The notes under the pieces are model-generated. The model was not told where the DNA came from and did not search any database. It saw only the letters and a list, made by a program, of their open reading frames with translations. A DNA stretch of 64,000 nucleotides from JAKAGZ01 sp035266865 (GTDB taxonomy: Bacteria > Bacteroidota > Ignavibacteria > Ignavibacteriales > Ignavibacteriaceae). Of this stretch, positions 25,617 through 34,270 are shown piece by piece. A program made the position numbers and the translations under genes. Numbering within the stretch: position 1 is the stretch's first letter; the number at the start of each line of letters is the position of its first letter. The DNA is taken from the NCBI GenBank assembly GCA_035266865.1, contig DATFMR010000028.1:1-64000 (forward strand), in the 5' to 3' direction.

Positions 25617-28600
25617 CTACAATTGCTCGGAAATTCTGTTTAATGTATTAATCGCTGTGTGTCTTTCCGGTTGATCAAGATAAACCAATTTCAAGCGTGG
25701 ATCAGTTAATTTATCAGCGATAAAATCAATCACGGATTTTGCATAAACTATAAAATCGCCGGCACGCGCAATATTTCCTCTTTCAGCATAATTGACTGTA
25801 ACCATATATAAAATACGCCAAGTGATTTCGGTTATATTTAGCTCCTTAATAATTTCATATGCTGAGATAAAATATTCAATAGATGATTTCAATTCAGAGT
25901 TTTTATCCATTGAAGCTATAACTCCAAGCATATAATTCTGCTCCGCCCTAAAATATGCGTTTTCTTTGCATAGGTTCACAAATTCCTTTGATTTTAATTC
26001 CTTCAGTGCTTCTTTAAATTCATTGAGTTGTATTAATATTTTCAATATTAAAATTTCCGTAAAAAAATAATTATAACTTTCATCTCTTTCCAGATATCCT
26101 TTTCTGATACCTTTAAGTGTATCAATTGAATTTCTTAATCCAATTTCATCCTGAAGATTTACAACTTTTAGAAATTCCAAATGGTCCTTATATTTTTTAA
26201 TTACTGTCTCTCTTGAACTCATTTCCTTATATTCACCCAAGAGCCGGTCGAATGTATTATAATCCCCAACTGTATAATAAACTTTGCATAAAATGAAAAA
26301 TGCTTCGAGACATTCATTAAAATTCTGTATGGTTTCAAAAATTCTTTTTGCTTCGGAAAGTGACGTGATTGCTTTTTGGTATTCGCATGTAATAAAATAT
26401 ATTTCTCCCAGGTTTGTCTGTACTAAACCATTTCCGGCTTTATTTCCAAGACTCAAAAATATTGATGATGCTCTTTGATAAAATGCTTCCGATTTTTCAA
26501 AATTTAAATTTCCAAAATGAAATACACCAAAGTTTAACAACAATTTAGCTTCCTGTTCAATATTGCCAATCGATTGATTCATTTCCAATGATTTATTCCA
26601 ATAATTTTCTGCCTGTTTAGGTTCTCCCTTAATATTATATATATTACCTATGTTCATCTCCATTTTAGCAACCCCAAGATGTATTTCCGAATCACGATAT
26701 TCATTTACTGCTTTTTCAAAATTTCCCAATGCACTATTTAGATCATTATCACGATAAATGTTTATCAATCCAAGAAAATTATAGCATTTCCCTTTTTCTG
26801 CACCAGTTGAAAATTCACTATCTATAATAGTATTACAAAGAGATGTTGCTTCGTCATACTTATTTTGCTCAAATTCGGCATTGCTTATTTCAACCAATAA
26901 TTTTAAACGTGAATATTTATCTTTAATACGAGGGATAATCATATTCAGAAGTTTTTTCCCTTCATCATAGTCTCCCAGTCTTATTAGACAACTTCCCTTA
27001 ATAACTTCTAATTCCAGAATTTTTTCCCTATCCGTAATTATTTTTACAAGTTCATCTATTAGTTGAAGAGTATTTTTATAATCGCTTAGTTTAAATAGAG
27101 TTTGACAAAGGATGAATTTGAGTTCTGCTTTAACTTCATCCTCAATGGGAATATTTAAAAGATGTTCAAGAATTTTTTGTTGATATGAAAATGCAGATAC
27201 CTTTCCTGCTTTTTCAATTTCAGATTTAAGAATCAGGTAGCTTTCACGATAATCTTCTGCGAGTTCATTTTGTCGTGATAATTCAACCTGATTAAAATCG
27301 GGTAATTTTTCATTTAACAGTTTTACAATTCCCGAATGATATACGTTTTTATTTTGAATTTTGGAATAAATAAACTTTTTTATACCATCCGTTGTAAATA
27401 CCGGATTTGAATTCAAAGCCATTTGCTGAATTATATTTTTAGTCTGCAAGTCCAATAAAATTGTATAAACTTCGTCTACCTTTTTTGAAAGCATAACTGA
27501 GAGACTCTTTACATCAATACTAATACTGAATGCTGATATCAATTCCGCAGTTTCTATTTCCTCATCTGATAAGGAATTTAGTCTCATCGCGTAAATTTCC
27601 TCATGTGAGCTTTTTAATAGAACATCTGCTTTTTCATCAGACCTAATTTTTATTGAATCCGTCTCAAATCTTAATATCTTTAAAAGTATAGTATCTTTTA
27701 TAAAGCCGATGATGTTACCAGGTAATAGATCGGCATATGAAAGAATCAATTTTTTAAATTCTTCAGAAGGAAACAGGTAATAAAAGCTTCGATTCAAAAA
27801 TTCATTTAGTTGATCATCAGTGAACGGCGAAAGGCTTATTTCGCGGAGATTGTTTACAATTTTAGATTTAACAGGATGATCGGTATTCTCGCTAAGAATA
27901 ATTTTTATTTTATTAACCTGAAGCAAAGGCAAAATATTTTTCAAAATTTCTATAGTAAATTCATCGTAAAAGTTAAATCCATCCAGTAATAGAATAAATT
28001 TACTTTCAGAGGCAATTTTATTAATAATAGATTTAAATTCATCCTGTAAATTTTCCGGGGGAGAGGATAAAAACTTCTCAATTCTTACTCTTTCATCCCC
28101 ATTAAGATTCGGGTAAACAGAGCTGTTATAATAAATCCTTTTTAAAAATATTCTTATAAAACCCATACCTGTCTTTGATTTATCTTCACTTATCAAAACC
28201 GTATTTTGATTATTTAAATATATTTCATCCAGTAAAGTAGTTTTACCGGCACCTTCTGAACCTTTAATAACAAAAACTTCACCGCTTTTTTCATCAGTAA
28301 GATAGGTTTTTATGATAGTAAGAATATCTTTCCTGTTGGAAAATACAGATGCAGGAATCCAATCCTGTGTAATTGATTCATCAATTGGAATATTAATTGC
28401 AGATAATACCTGGATAGCATTAGTGTATCTTTTGTCAGGCTCTTTGTTTACTAATTTTTTTATCAAATCAATTAACTCAGAGGAATACTTAGACTTTCCA
28501 AATTTCAACTCACTTTCCAGGTGTGATTTATAAATATCAATTTCATTTTTAGTTTCAAATGGAAATTTCTTGTAGACAATTCTGTATAATAGAATTCCTA

Positions 28601-29189
28601 GTGAATACAGATCCACCCTGTGATCGTGCTTTTCTTTTCTGAGCAACTCCGGTGCAATATATTCAGCAGTCCCTCTTATTTCATTTGCATTTGTATCAGG
28701 TATAAATTTCGCGAATCCAAAGTCGATCAATTTTATAACCGGCCTACCTTTTATTGAGGAGACTAATATGTTTTCCAGCTTTAAATCATAATATATGTAG
28801 TTGGACTGGTGTAAATAATAGAGCACGGAACAAAGCTGTTTTATAATTTCTTTTAGATTAGTTTCATTATTTAAATTTTTATAATGGAGTAATTCTTTGC
28901 CTTCTGAAAATTCCATTGTTAAAAATCTGCTGCCAATAGATATTTCACTATCTTCTTTATCTACTTTAACAACAGATCCAAGTTCATTTGCTTTAATAAT
29001 TGAAGGATGGTTTAATTTCCTGAGAATAAAGAATTCCTGATTAAATGTATTTATTTCTTCGCCTGAGGCATTTGGAGAAAGGATTTTAATTGCAATCTGA
29101 GAGTCTGCATATTCTACATCTGTGCAAAGGTAAACTGTACTTCTGCCCTGCCCCAGTTTCTTATTTATTTTATATCTATTATTAATCAT
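25617..29189 (-). CDS. Serine/threonine kinase fused to P-loop ATPase and TPR array
   Basis: 1190 residues, no membrane helix. The kinase domain (1-265) has the glycine loop KLGQGRS, K35 in AIKIL, the catalytic loop YYDLKLEN (D135, N140) and DFG at 156-158; the usual HRD is YYD. A STAND-like ATPase follows: Walker A GSEGAGKT (310-317) and Walker B FILLLDGF. From about residue 650 there are a dozen or more TPR units (for example ILLNFGVFHFGNLNFEKSEA). The layout resembles PknK-type and other kinase-AAA-TPR regulators, which sense ligands through the TPR part. It lies 4 bases after dppC and 2 bases before the sigma-54 activator, its probable partner. Confidence 0.92.
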   Translation of the reverse strand: MINNRYKINKKLGQGRSTVYLCTDVEYADSQIAIKILSPNASGEEINTFNQEFFILRKLNHPSIIKANELGSVVKVDKEDSEISIGSRFLTMEFSEGKELLHYKNLNNETNLKEIIKQLCSVLYYLHQSNYIYYDLKLENILVSSIKGRPVIKLIDFGFAKFIPDTNANEIRGTAEYIAPELLRKEKHDHRVDLYSLGILLYRIVYKKFPFETKNEIDIYKSHLESELKFGKSKYSSELIDLIKKLVNKEPDKRYTNAIQVLSAINIPIDESITQDWIPASVFSNRKDILTIIKTYLTDEKSGEVFVIKGSEGAGKTTLLDEIYLNNQNTVLISEDKSKTGMGFIRIFLKRIYYNSSVYPNLNGDERVRIEKFLSSPPENLQDEFKSIINKIASESKFILLLDGFNFYDEFTIEILKNILPLLQVNKIKIILSENTDHPVKSKIVNNLREISLSPFTDDQLNEFLNRSFYYLFPSEEFKKLILSYADLLPGNIIGFIKDTILLKILRFETDSIKIRSDEKADVLLKSSHEEIYAMRLNSLSDEEIETAELISAFSISIDVKSLSVMLSKKVDEVYTILLDLQTKNIIQQMALNSNPVFTTDGIKKFIYSKIQNKNVYHSGIVKLLNEKLPDFNQVELSRQNELAEDYRESYLILKSEIEKAGKVSAFSYQQKILEHLLNIPIEDEVKAELKFILCQTLFKLSDYKNTLQLIDELVKIITDREKILELEVIKGSCLIRLGDYDEGKKLLNMIIPRIKDKYSRLKLLVEISNAEFEQNKYDEATSLCNTIIDSEFSTGAEKGKCYNFLGLINIYRDNDLNSALGNFEKAVNEYRDSEIHLGVAKMEMNIGNIYNIKGEPKQAENYWNKSLEMNQSIGNIEQEAKLLLNFGVFHFGNLNFEKSEAFYQRASSIFLSLGNKAGNGLVQTNLGEIYFITCEYQKAITSLSEAKRIFETIQNFNECLEAFFILCKVYYTVGDYNTFDRLLGEYKEMSSRETVIKKYKDHLEFLKVVNLQDEIGLRNSIDTLKGIRKGYLERDESYNYFFTEILILKILIQLNEFKEALKELKSKEFVNLCKENAYFRAEQNYMLGVIASMDKNSELKSSIEYFISAYEIIKELNITEITWRILYMVTVNYAERGNIARAGDFIVYAKSVIDFIADKLTDPRLKLVYLDQPERHTAINTLNRISEQL

Positions 29190-29193
29190 CCAG

Positions 29194-30483
29194 TTATTTT
29201 TTCATTGCCGGATTAAAATATACATTAATTTCTTTACCAAGATTATTAGCAGCAAAAAGTGTTATAAATAAAATTAAACCAGGAAATAATATCATCCACC
29301 AACCTGATGTCAGATAGCTTTGCCCTGCTTCAATCATTTGGCCCCAGGAAGGATAACTTCCACCTGTTCCCAGCCCCAAAAAACTCAATGCTGCTTCGGC
29401 AAGGATAACATTTCCATATTGAAAAATAAGATTGACTATCACAGAAGCCGCAATGACAGGAAGAATTTCATTTTTAAGTAGATTAAAATTAGAAAGTCCA
29501 ATCATTTTTGCTGATATAAAAAATTCTTTACCTTTAATAGAAATAACTTCTCCACGCACAATTTTAAATAGACTCATCCATCCTGTGAAACCCAATACTA
29601 TGATAACTGCAAACAATGAATTACCAAACAACGCAAGAATAAGAATAATAAGAAATATCATTGGGAATGCAAGCAACATGTCAGTAATTCTACTTAAAAT
29701 CGTATCTATTATTCCACTGGTAAATCCAGCCAGGAATCCGAGTGAAAGACCAAGTAATAATGAAATTATCACGGCACCAAGTCCAACAAGCAATGAAACC
29801 CTAGTTCCATAAACCAAACGCGAAAAAGTATCTCTCCCTAGCTCATCTGTTCCAAGTATAAATATTCTTTCGCTAATTTCAGGTTTTCCGCCTATGAATT
29901 CTATTTTACCTTCTTCAACTTCAATCACATTATTATTCTGGAAGTAAATAGTGGAATCTTTGCTTATCAGCTTTAGGCTATCTATAAAAATAATTTCGTC
30001 TTCAAATGATCTCTTTACAACTTTGTTTTTATTCTCAAGGAATTCTGCCAAATGGTTTTGTTTCCTATTTTCAACTTCTGTTAAATGCAGGACTTTTAAT
30101 TTGCTTAATGGGGGCAAAAGTTTTGTGACGTTTAGATTCTTTTGAAATTCTGGATTAACCGTGGCTATTAAAGGAGAAAAGATAAAAAAGAAAAGGAGCA
30201 AAATTATAGCTACTGAAGTAAATCCTATTTTCCCCCCAAGTAATTTTACTTTGTTTCTTCTAAAGAAAATCAAAATTGGGGAAATAAATATTAAAATTGC
30301 TGAAATAAATACATCAGCCATTTGAAAGTTAAGCTGCTCTATCGCTAATGAGAAATTGCTGAACAAAAATTTTATATAAGATAGTAACAGGCTGATAATA
30401 TCAATAATATAACTGAACCTGAAGATAATAATTACACCGCAAACGATTAAAACAAAGTGCCATATTTTAAATCTGAATTTCAA
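29194..30483 (-). CDS. dppC: Dipeptide/oligopeptide-type ABC permease (DppC/OppC-like) with extra N-terminal region
   Basis: 429 residues against about 300 for typical DppC. The C-terminal 230 residues are standard: FILGTDELGRDTFSRLVYGT, then the EAA-type loop (SAKMIGLSNFNLLKNEILPV) and SFLGLGTGGSYPSWGQM. Before it are two additional N-terminal hydrophobic segments and a soluble stretch of about 110 residues (from PLIATVNPEF to GGKPEISERI) between the normal first helix and the conserved core. It pairs with the DppB-like permease 1 base upstream, and the ATPases are encoded divergently. The substrate is inferred to be a peptide; nickel or other solutes remain possible. Confidence 0.88.
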   Translation of the reverse strand: MKFRFKIWHFVLIVCGVIIIFRFSYIIDIISLLLSYIKFLFSNFSLAIEQLNFQMADVFISAILIFISPILIFFRRNKVKLLGGKIGFTSVAIILLLFFFIFSPLIATVNPEFQKNLNVTKLLPPLSKLKVLHLTEVENRKQNHLAEFLENKNKVVKRSFEDEIIFIDSLKLISKDSTIYFQNNNVIEVEEGKIEFIGGKPEISERIFILGTDELGRDTFSRLVYGTRVSLLVGLGAVIISLLLGLSLGFLAGFTSGIIDTILSRITDMLLAFPMIFLIILILALFGNSLFAVIIVLGFTGWMSLFKIVRGEVISIKGKEFFISAKMIGLSNFNLLKNEILPVIAASVIVNLIFQYGNVILAEAALSFLGLGTGGSYPSWGQMIEAGQSYLTSGWWMILFPGLILFITLFAANNLGKEINVYFNPAMKK

Positions 30484-30484
30484 A

Positions 30485-31480
30485 CTAATTCAATATCCCT
30501 TTAATCAATCTTTTGTCAATTTTTGCCTTTAAAATATCTGCGGCTAAGTTACTTAATATTACAAGTAATCCTGCAATAAATGTACAACCTATAACAAGTG
30601 GATAGTCCCTTGCCAAGATAGCATTTATGGTAAGTCTTCCCATTCCGGGTAATGAAAAAATTACTTCCGTTATTAACGCTCCACTAAATAAAATTCCAAG
30701 TTCAACTCCGGCAACTGCAATCAATGGGCCGACTGCATTTGGAATTACATGTTTTAAAGTTATGGTTTTTTCATCTACTCCATTTGCTTTCAGATTTAAA
30801 ACAAAAGGTTTGTTATAAGTCTCTTCAAGATTATCACGGAGATATTTATAAAAAACTGCAATACCACCTAGTGATAGGGTTATTAATGGGAGAATCATAT
30901 GTTCAGCATAATCCAGAAATTTCGCAAATAACGAAAATGAATCTGAATCAAATGATCTTAATCCAGATGATGGAAATATGCCCAGAGATGCTGAAAATAA
31001 ATAGATTAAAAAAACACCAACTACAAAAGATGGAATTGCATATATCACCAGGCTTAGTTTTGTTATTGTCCTGTCTACTAATCCATTAATTTTTTTTACA
31101 GAAATTAGTGCAAGTAAAAATCCAAAACCGATCTGCAAAATAAAGCTGATAAGCGAAAAAATAATTGTAAATGGCAGATAATCCATTATAACCTTAAGCA
31201 CGGGTTGCCTATAATTGTAAGAAATGCCGAAATCACCTTCCGCTAGATTAAGGACAAAGGATTTATATTGTTCTGCAATTGAATTATTCAGGTTAAAAGA
31301 TTCTTTTACTTTTGCCGCAAGCTCTGGGCTTAATTGAGGAGAAATAAATTTATCAGATGGATCACCAGGCGCTATTCTCAATATTACAAAAATGAAACTT
31401 ATAAGTAAAAATAGCACTAGAATAGAGGATAAAATTCTTTTTACCAGCACCTTGTAAATTTCATTTTTAATTATTGGCAT
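30485..31480 (-). CDS. dppB: Dipeptide/oligopeptide-type ABC permease (DppB/OppB-like)
   Basis: 331 residues, normal for DppB. It has the N-terminal FVILRIAPGDPSDKFISP stretch, LAEGDFGISYNYRQPV, six membrane segments and the coupling loop NLKANGVDEKTITLKHVIPN. It forms an inner-membrane channel with the DppC-like protein. It is the first gene of the dppB-dppC-kinase-activator operon. The 189-bp gap to the divergent ATPase genes must hold both promoters; I saw no consensus sigma-54 site in it. No substrate-binding protein gene lies nearby. Confidence 0.9.
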   Translation of the reverse strand: MPIIKNEIYKVLVKRILSSILVLFLLISFIFVILRIAPGDPSDKFISPQLSPELAAKVKESFNLNNSIAEQYKSFVLNLAEGDFGISYNYRQPVLKVIMDYLPFTIIFSLISFILQIGFGFLLALISVKKINGLVDRTITKLSLVIYAIPSFVVGVFLIYLFSASLGIFPSSGLRSFDSDSFSLFAKFLDYAEHMILPLITLSLGGIAVFYKYLRDNLEETYNKPFVLNLKANGVDEKTITLKHVIPNAVGPLIAVAGVELGILFSGALITEVIFSLPGMGRLTINAILARDYPLVIGCTFIAGLLVILSNLAADILKAKIDKRLIKGILN

Positions 31481-31669
31481 AATTTATACGCTCTAACTTA
31501 AATTTTTCAACATTTTCAATCCGAAAGACATAGTGAAATAAAGCAAAAATTCAACAATTCTGATGGGGAGGCAGCTCAGTATCATTAGCCAGAAGCCTTA
31601 AATATTGCTAATAAATGTAGACTTAATTTATTATTTTGTTTACTAAATAAAAAATATCATTAAATATAA

Positions 31670-32428
31670 ATGCTACAAGTAAAAATTGACAATATTTACC
31701 TGAATTCAACCAATTCTACAAGGGAAATTATAAGTAATACTAAGTTTGAATTAGCTGAAAATAAGATTTACACCATTCTCGGGAAGAACGGTAGCGGGAA
31801 ATCAACACTAATCAAATCTATTACAAGACTTCTTAATGAAAATAATTATAAAATCTCTGGCTCGGTAATTTTTAATGGAAAAAATATTTATGATTGCCCA
31901 CAAAATGAACTTTTGAAATTTCGAAAAGAAAAAATTAAATATGTCTTTCAGGATGCAGTGAATAGCTTTGATCACCTGAAAACCTTAAAATACTATTTCA
32001 AATTGCTTGCAAAGAATAGCGATGAAACTGATGAATTACTGAAATACTTTCTGCTTCCAAATTCCGATAATCTTTTCAAAATGTATCCTTACGAAATTAG
32101 CGGCGGAATGTCACAAAGAGTTAGCTTTGTTCTTGCACTTCTTAGTCATCCGGAAATAATAATTCTGGATGAACCTACTTCGGGAATTGATTCGGCGATT
32201 GCGAATTTATTTTTATTGAAACTGAAAGAGTTTGTTAAAAAGAATAAAAATTCATCTTTACTGGTAACACAGGATATATCTTTTGCTGAAAAAATCTCAG
32301 ACCGCATTGCATATCTTTCCAATGGCAAACTCTCAGATTTTAGATCAGTAGATGATTTTTTAAATGATCCGGGGAATCCTTTACTAGAAAAATTTTTGTT
32401 AGCAAATAATAAGATCGAATATGAATAA
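31670..32428 (+). CDS. ABC transporter ATPase (DppD/OppD-like, short form)
   Basis: 252 residues: Walker A GKNGSGKST (38-46), Q-loop in KYVFQDAVNSF, signature SGGMSQRVS and Walker B IIILDEPTSG. The C-terminal oligopeptide-type extension of about 70 residues that typical DppD/OppD proteins carry, often with an iron-sulfur cluster, is missing. It overlaps the second ATPase by 8 bases, so the two should form a heterodimer. With the divergent dppBC genes they complete a peptide-type transporter lacking only its binding protein. Confidence 0.88.
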   Translation: MLQVKIDNIYLNSTNSTREIISNTKFELAENKIYTILGKNGSGKSTLIKSITRLLNENNYKISGSVIFNGKNIYDCPQNELLKFRKEKIKYVFQDAVNSFDHLKTLKYYFKLLAKNSDETDELLKYFLLPNSDNLFKMYPYEISGGMSQRVSFVLALLSHPEIIILDEPTSGIDSAIANLFLLKLKEFVKKNKNSSLLVTQDISFAEKISDRIAYLSNGKLSDFRSVDDFLNDPGNPLLEKFLLANNKIEYE

Positions 32429-33215
32429 TATTCTTGAAATAAATAATTTGAATTACTCAGTTAAGTCACACAGGCTACTTGGCTCCGAGAGTGATAAAAT
32501 TATATTAAGAGACGTATCACTTTCAGTTAATGAGAGAGACATAATTGGCATAACTGGAGAATCAGGATCAGGGAAAACCACACTTGCTAAACTCATTGCC
32601 GGAGTAAATGTTCCTACAAGTGGTAAAGTTTATTTGAAGTTTTCAGAGAATTGGAAAAACTTTAGAACTAATCCAGTTCAGATCCTTTTTCAAAACAACA
32701 ACGAAATATTAAACCCTTATAGGAAAGTTGAGGATATAGTCAAAGAGTCTTTTTTAATCCGGAATAACAAAAAAGATAATGTTGAAATCGAATTAGAAAA
32801 GATTTTTAGTTCTATTGGATTGGACAATAGAATAATAAAAAGGAAAGGATTTGAACTTAGCGGTGGTGAACAGCAGAGAGCCGCACTTGCAAGAATTCTT
32901 GCGGCCCGACCCGAATTGCTAATACTTGACGAACCTTTTTCTGCACAAGATGTGGAATCGCAGTTAAATCTTTTAAATCTATTAAAGAAAATAAACAAAG
33001 AATTCGGACTGACGATGATCTGTGTTGCACACAACTTGAAAATACTGAGAAAACTTGCAGACAGAATTTTTGTAATGTACAACGGTGAAATAGTCGAAAG
33101 CGGAAAAACCAAAGAAATATTTGAAACTCCAAAAAATGACTACACAAAATTCCTTTTAAGATGTGAAAATTACGACCTGAAATATGAAGAATTGAAATTC
33201 TCGCAAAGTAATTAA
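32421..33215 (+). CDS. ABC transporter ATPase (DppF/OppF-like, short form)
   Basis: 264 residues: Walker A GESGSGKT (46-53), Q-loop in QILFQNNNEILNP (the NP is typical of the Dpp/Opp class), signature LSGGEQQRA, Walker B LLILDEPFSA and the switch His in CVAHNLKIL. The C-terminus has the start of the Opp-type tail (IVESGKTKEIFETPKNDYTK) but not the complete extension. Translationally coupled to the first ATPase and followed 8 bases later by ybaK. Confidence 0.9.
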   Translation: MNNILEINNLNYSVKSHRLLGSESDKIILRDVSLSVNERDIIGITGESGSGKTTLAKLIAGVNVPTSGKVYLKFSENWKNFRTNPVQILFQNNNEILNPYRKVEDIVKESFLIRNNKKDNVEIELEKIFSSIGLDNRIIKRKGFELSGGEQQRAALARILAARPELLILDEPFSAQDVESQLNLLNLLKKINKEFGLTMICVAHNLKILRKLADRIFVMYNGEIVESGKTKEIFETPKNDYTKFLLRCENYDLKYEELKFSQSN

Positions 33216-33223
33216 TCATTTAT

Positions 33224-33691
33224 ATGTCCAAGACCAACGCGATCAGAATCATTGAAGCTAATAAAATTCCACACACAACCTACAATTACGAAATAAGTGA
33301 AGAAGATCTTAGCGGAATTACGGTAGCAAATAAAATCGGTGCAGATCCTGATTCCGTATTTAAAACCCTTGTTGCAACTGGAGATAATACAGGAACGTGT
33401 GTATTTTGTATTCCTGTAACTGCCGAATTAAATCTGAAAAAGGCTGCAAGTGAAAGCGGAAATAAAAAAATCGAAATGCTGAAAGTTAAAGACCTTCAGT
33501 CTGTAACAGGTTATATACGAGGTGGCTGTTCTCCAATAGGAATGAAAAAGAATTTCCCGACTTTTATTGATGAAACAGCTCAGATATTTGAAAAGATCTA
33601 TATTAGTGCCGGGGTTCGGGGAACGCAGGTTTGCTTAGCGCCGGAAGATTTAAGAAAAGGCGTAAATGCGGCGTTTGCAGATTTGATATAA
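33224..33691 (+). CDS. ybaK: Cys-tRNA(Pro)/Cys-tRNA(Cys) deacylase, YbaK/EbsC family
   Basis: 155 residues, full length for the family. The YbaK pattern is visible: AIRIIEANKIPHTTYNY at the start, FKTLVATGD, the catalytic-site Lys region AAASESGNKKIE-like (KKAASESGNKKIEM) and YIRGGCSPIGMKK followed by ISAGVRGTQVCLAPEDL. The enzyme hydrolyses misacylated Cys-tRNA(Pro) formed by ProRS. It sits 8 bases after the ATPase genes and probably shares their transcript, although its function is housekeeping. Confidence 0.94.
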   Translation: MSKTNAIRIIEANKIPHTTYNYEISEEDLSGITVANKIGADPDSVFKTLVATGDNTGTCVFCIPVTAELNLKKAASESGNKKIEMLKVKDLQSVTGYIRGGCSPIGMKKNFPTFIDETAQIFEKIYISAGVRGTQVCLAPEDLRKGVNAAFADLI

Positions 33692-33815
33692 AAATGATTC
33701 AGTTGTATGGGCGGGTCTGAGAACAGCCCTTACAGAACATATGTCTTATAATCTCCTTTTATTTATATCTATTCTTTCATATATTTGGAGCCAAAATTGA
33801 CAGGAGTTATTTAAA

Positions 33816-33980
33816 ATGGCTAAACAACAATCGTTTGCTGATAAGTCAAAAACAAAGACGAAAGCTGCCGGAGTTAGCGTAAAATTGATTAAAAGCGTTA
33901 AAACTGCCAAAGGCACATATAAATTCAACGTAAAATTTGTTAAAATAGACGACATTAGTAAAGTAACTGATATTAAATAA
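33816..33980 (+). CDS. Small basic protein, 54 residues
   Basis: The frame gives 54 residues rich in Lys: a charged head (MAKQQSFADKSKTKTK), then VKLIKSVKTAKGTYKFNVKF. GGAG lies eight bases before the ATG, and a strong terminator follows 33 bases after the stop, so it appears to be its own transcription unit. Size, charge and the KSVKTAKGTYKF stretch recall the DUF4295-type small proteins of Bacteroidota that accompany ribosomal proteins, but the match is too weak to assert. Nucleic-acid or ribosome binding is a guess. Confidence 0.72.
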   Translation: MAKQQSFADKSKTKTKAAGVSVKLIKSVKTAKGTYKFNVKFVKIDDISKVTDIK

Positions 33981-34012
33981 GTTACAGAGATTCAGCGTTT
34001 CCGGAAAAAATT

Positions 34013-34038
34013 AAGCGGTACTTCACCGCTTTTTTTTA
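34013..34038 (+). terminator. Rho-independent terminator after the small basic protein gene
   Basis: AAGCGGT and ACCGCTT form a 7-bp stem with loop ACTTC, directly followed by a run of T residues reaching 34037. Confidence 0.93.
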
Positions 34039-34152
34039 TTTTAAATTCTGTCAAAACAATTCAAAAACCTGCTTTTTAGAATATACCAATTTTTGTTTCT
34101 TGATTAATAACTCAAATTTTTTATATTCTCTTTTACTGCTTGTGCTCAATTC

Positions 34153-34179
34153 GAAAGTCAGTGGGTGACTTTCATTTTT
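34153..34179 (+). terminator. Hairpin plus T-run in the leader region of the KamA-like gene
   Basis: GAAAGTCA and TGACTTTC form a perfect 8-bp stem with loop GTGGG, followed by ATTTTT. It lies about 90 bases before the KamA-like start and behind another terminator, so it could act as an attenuator in that gene's leader. No anti-terminator or leader peptide was identified. Confidence 0.5.
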
Positions 34180-34270
34180 AAGGTTTGTTTTTCAAACTCG
34201 CTTACACTAGATCACTTTTTCTAAAATTACAGCAGTTAAAGTTTTATAAAATAAATAGAGGATGTTAAGC

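Noticed and set aside
33692..33780. tRNA or structured RNA around GGGCGGGTCTGAGAACAGCCC
   Set aside because: Only a short weak stem can form; no cloverleaf, CCA end or T-run is present.
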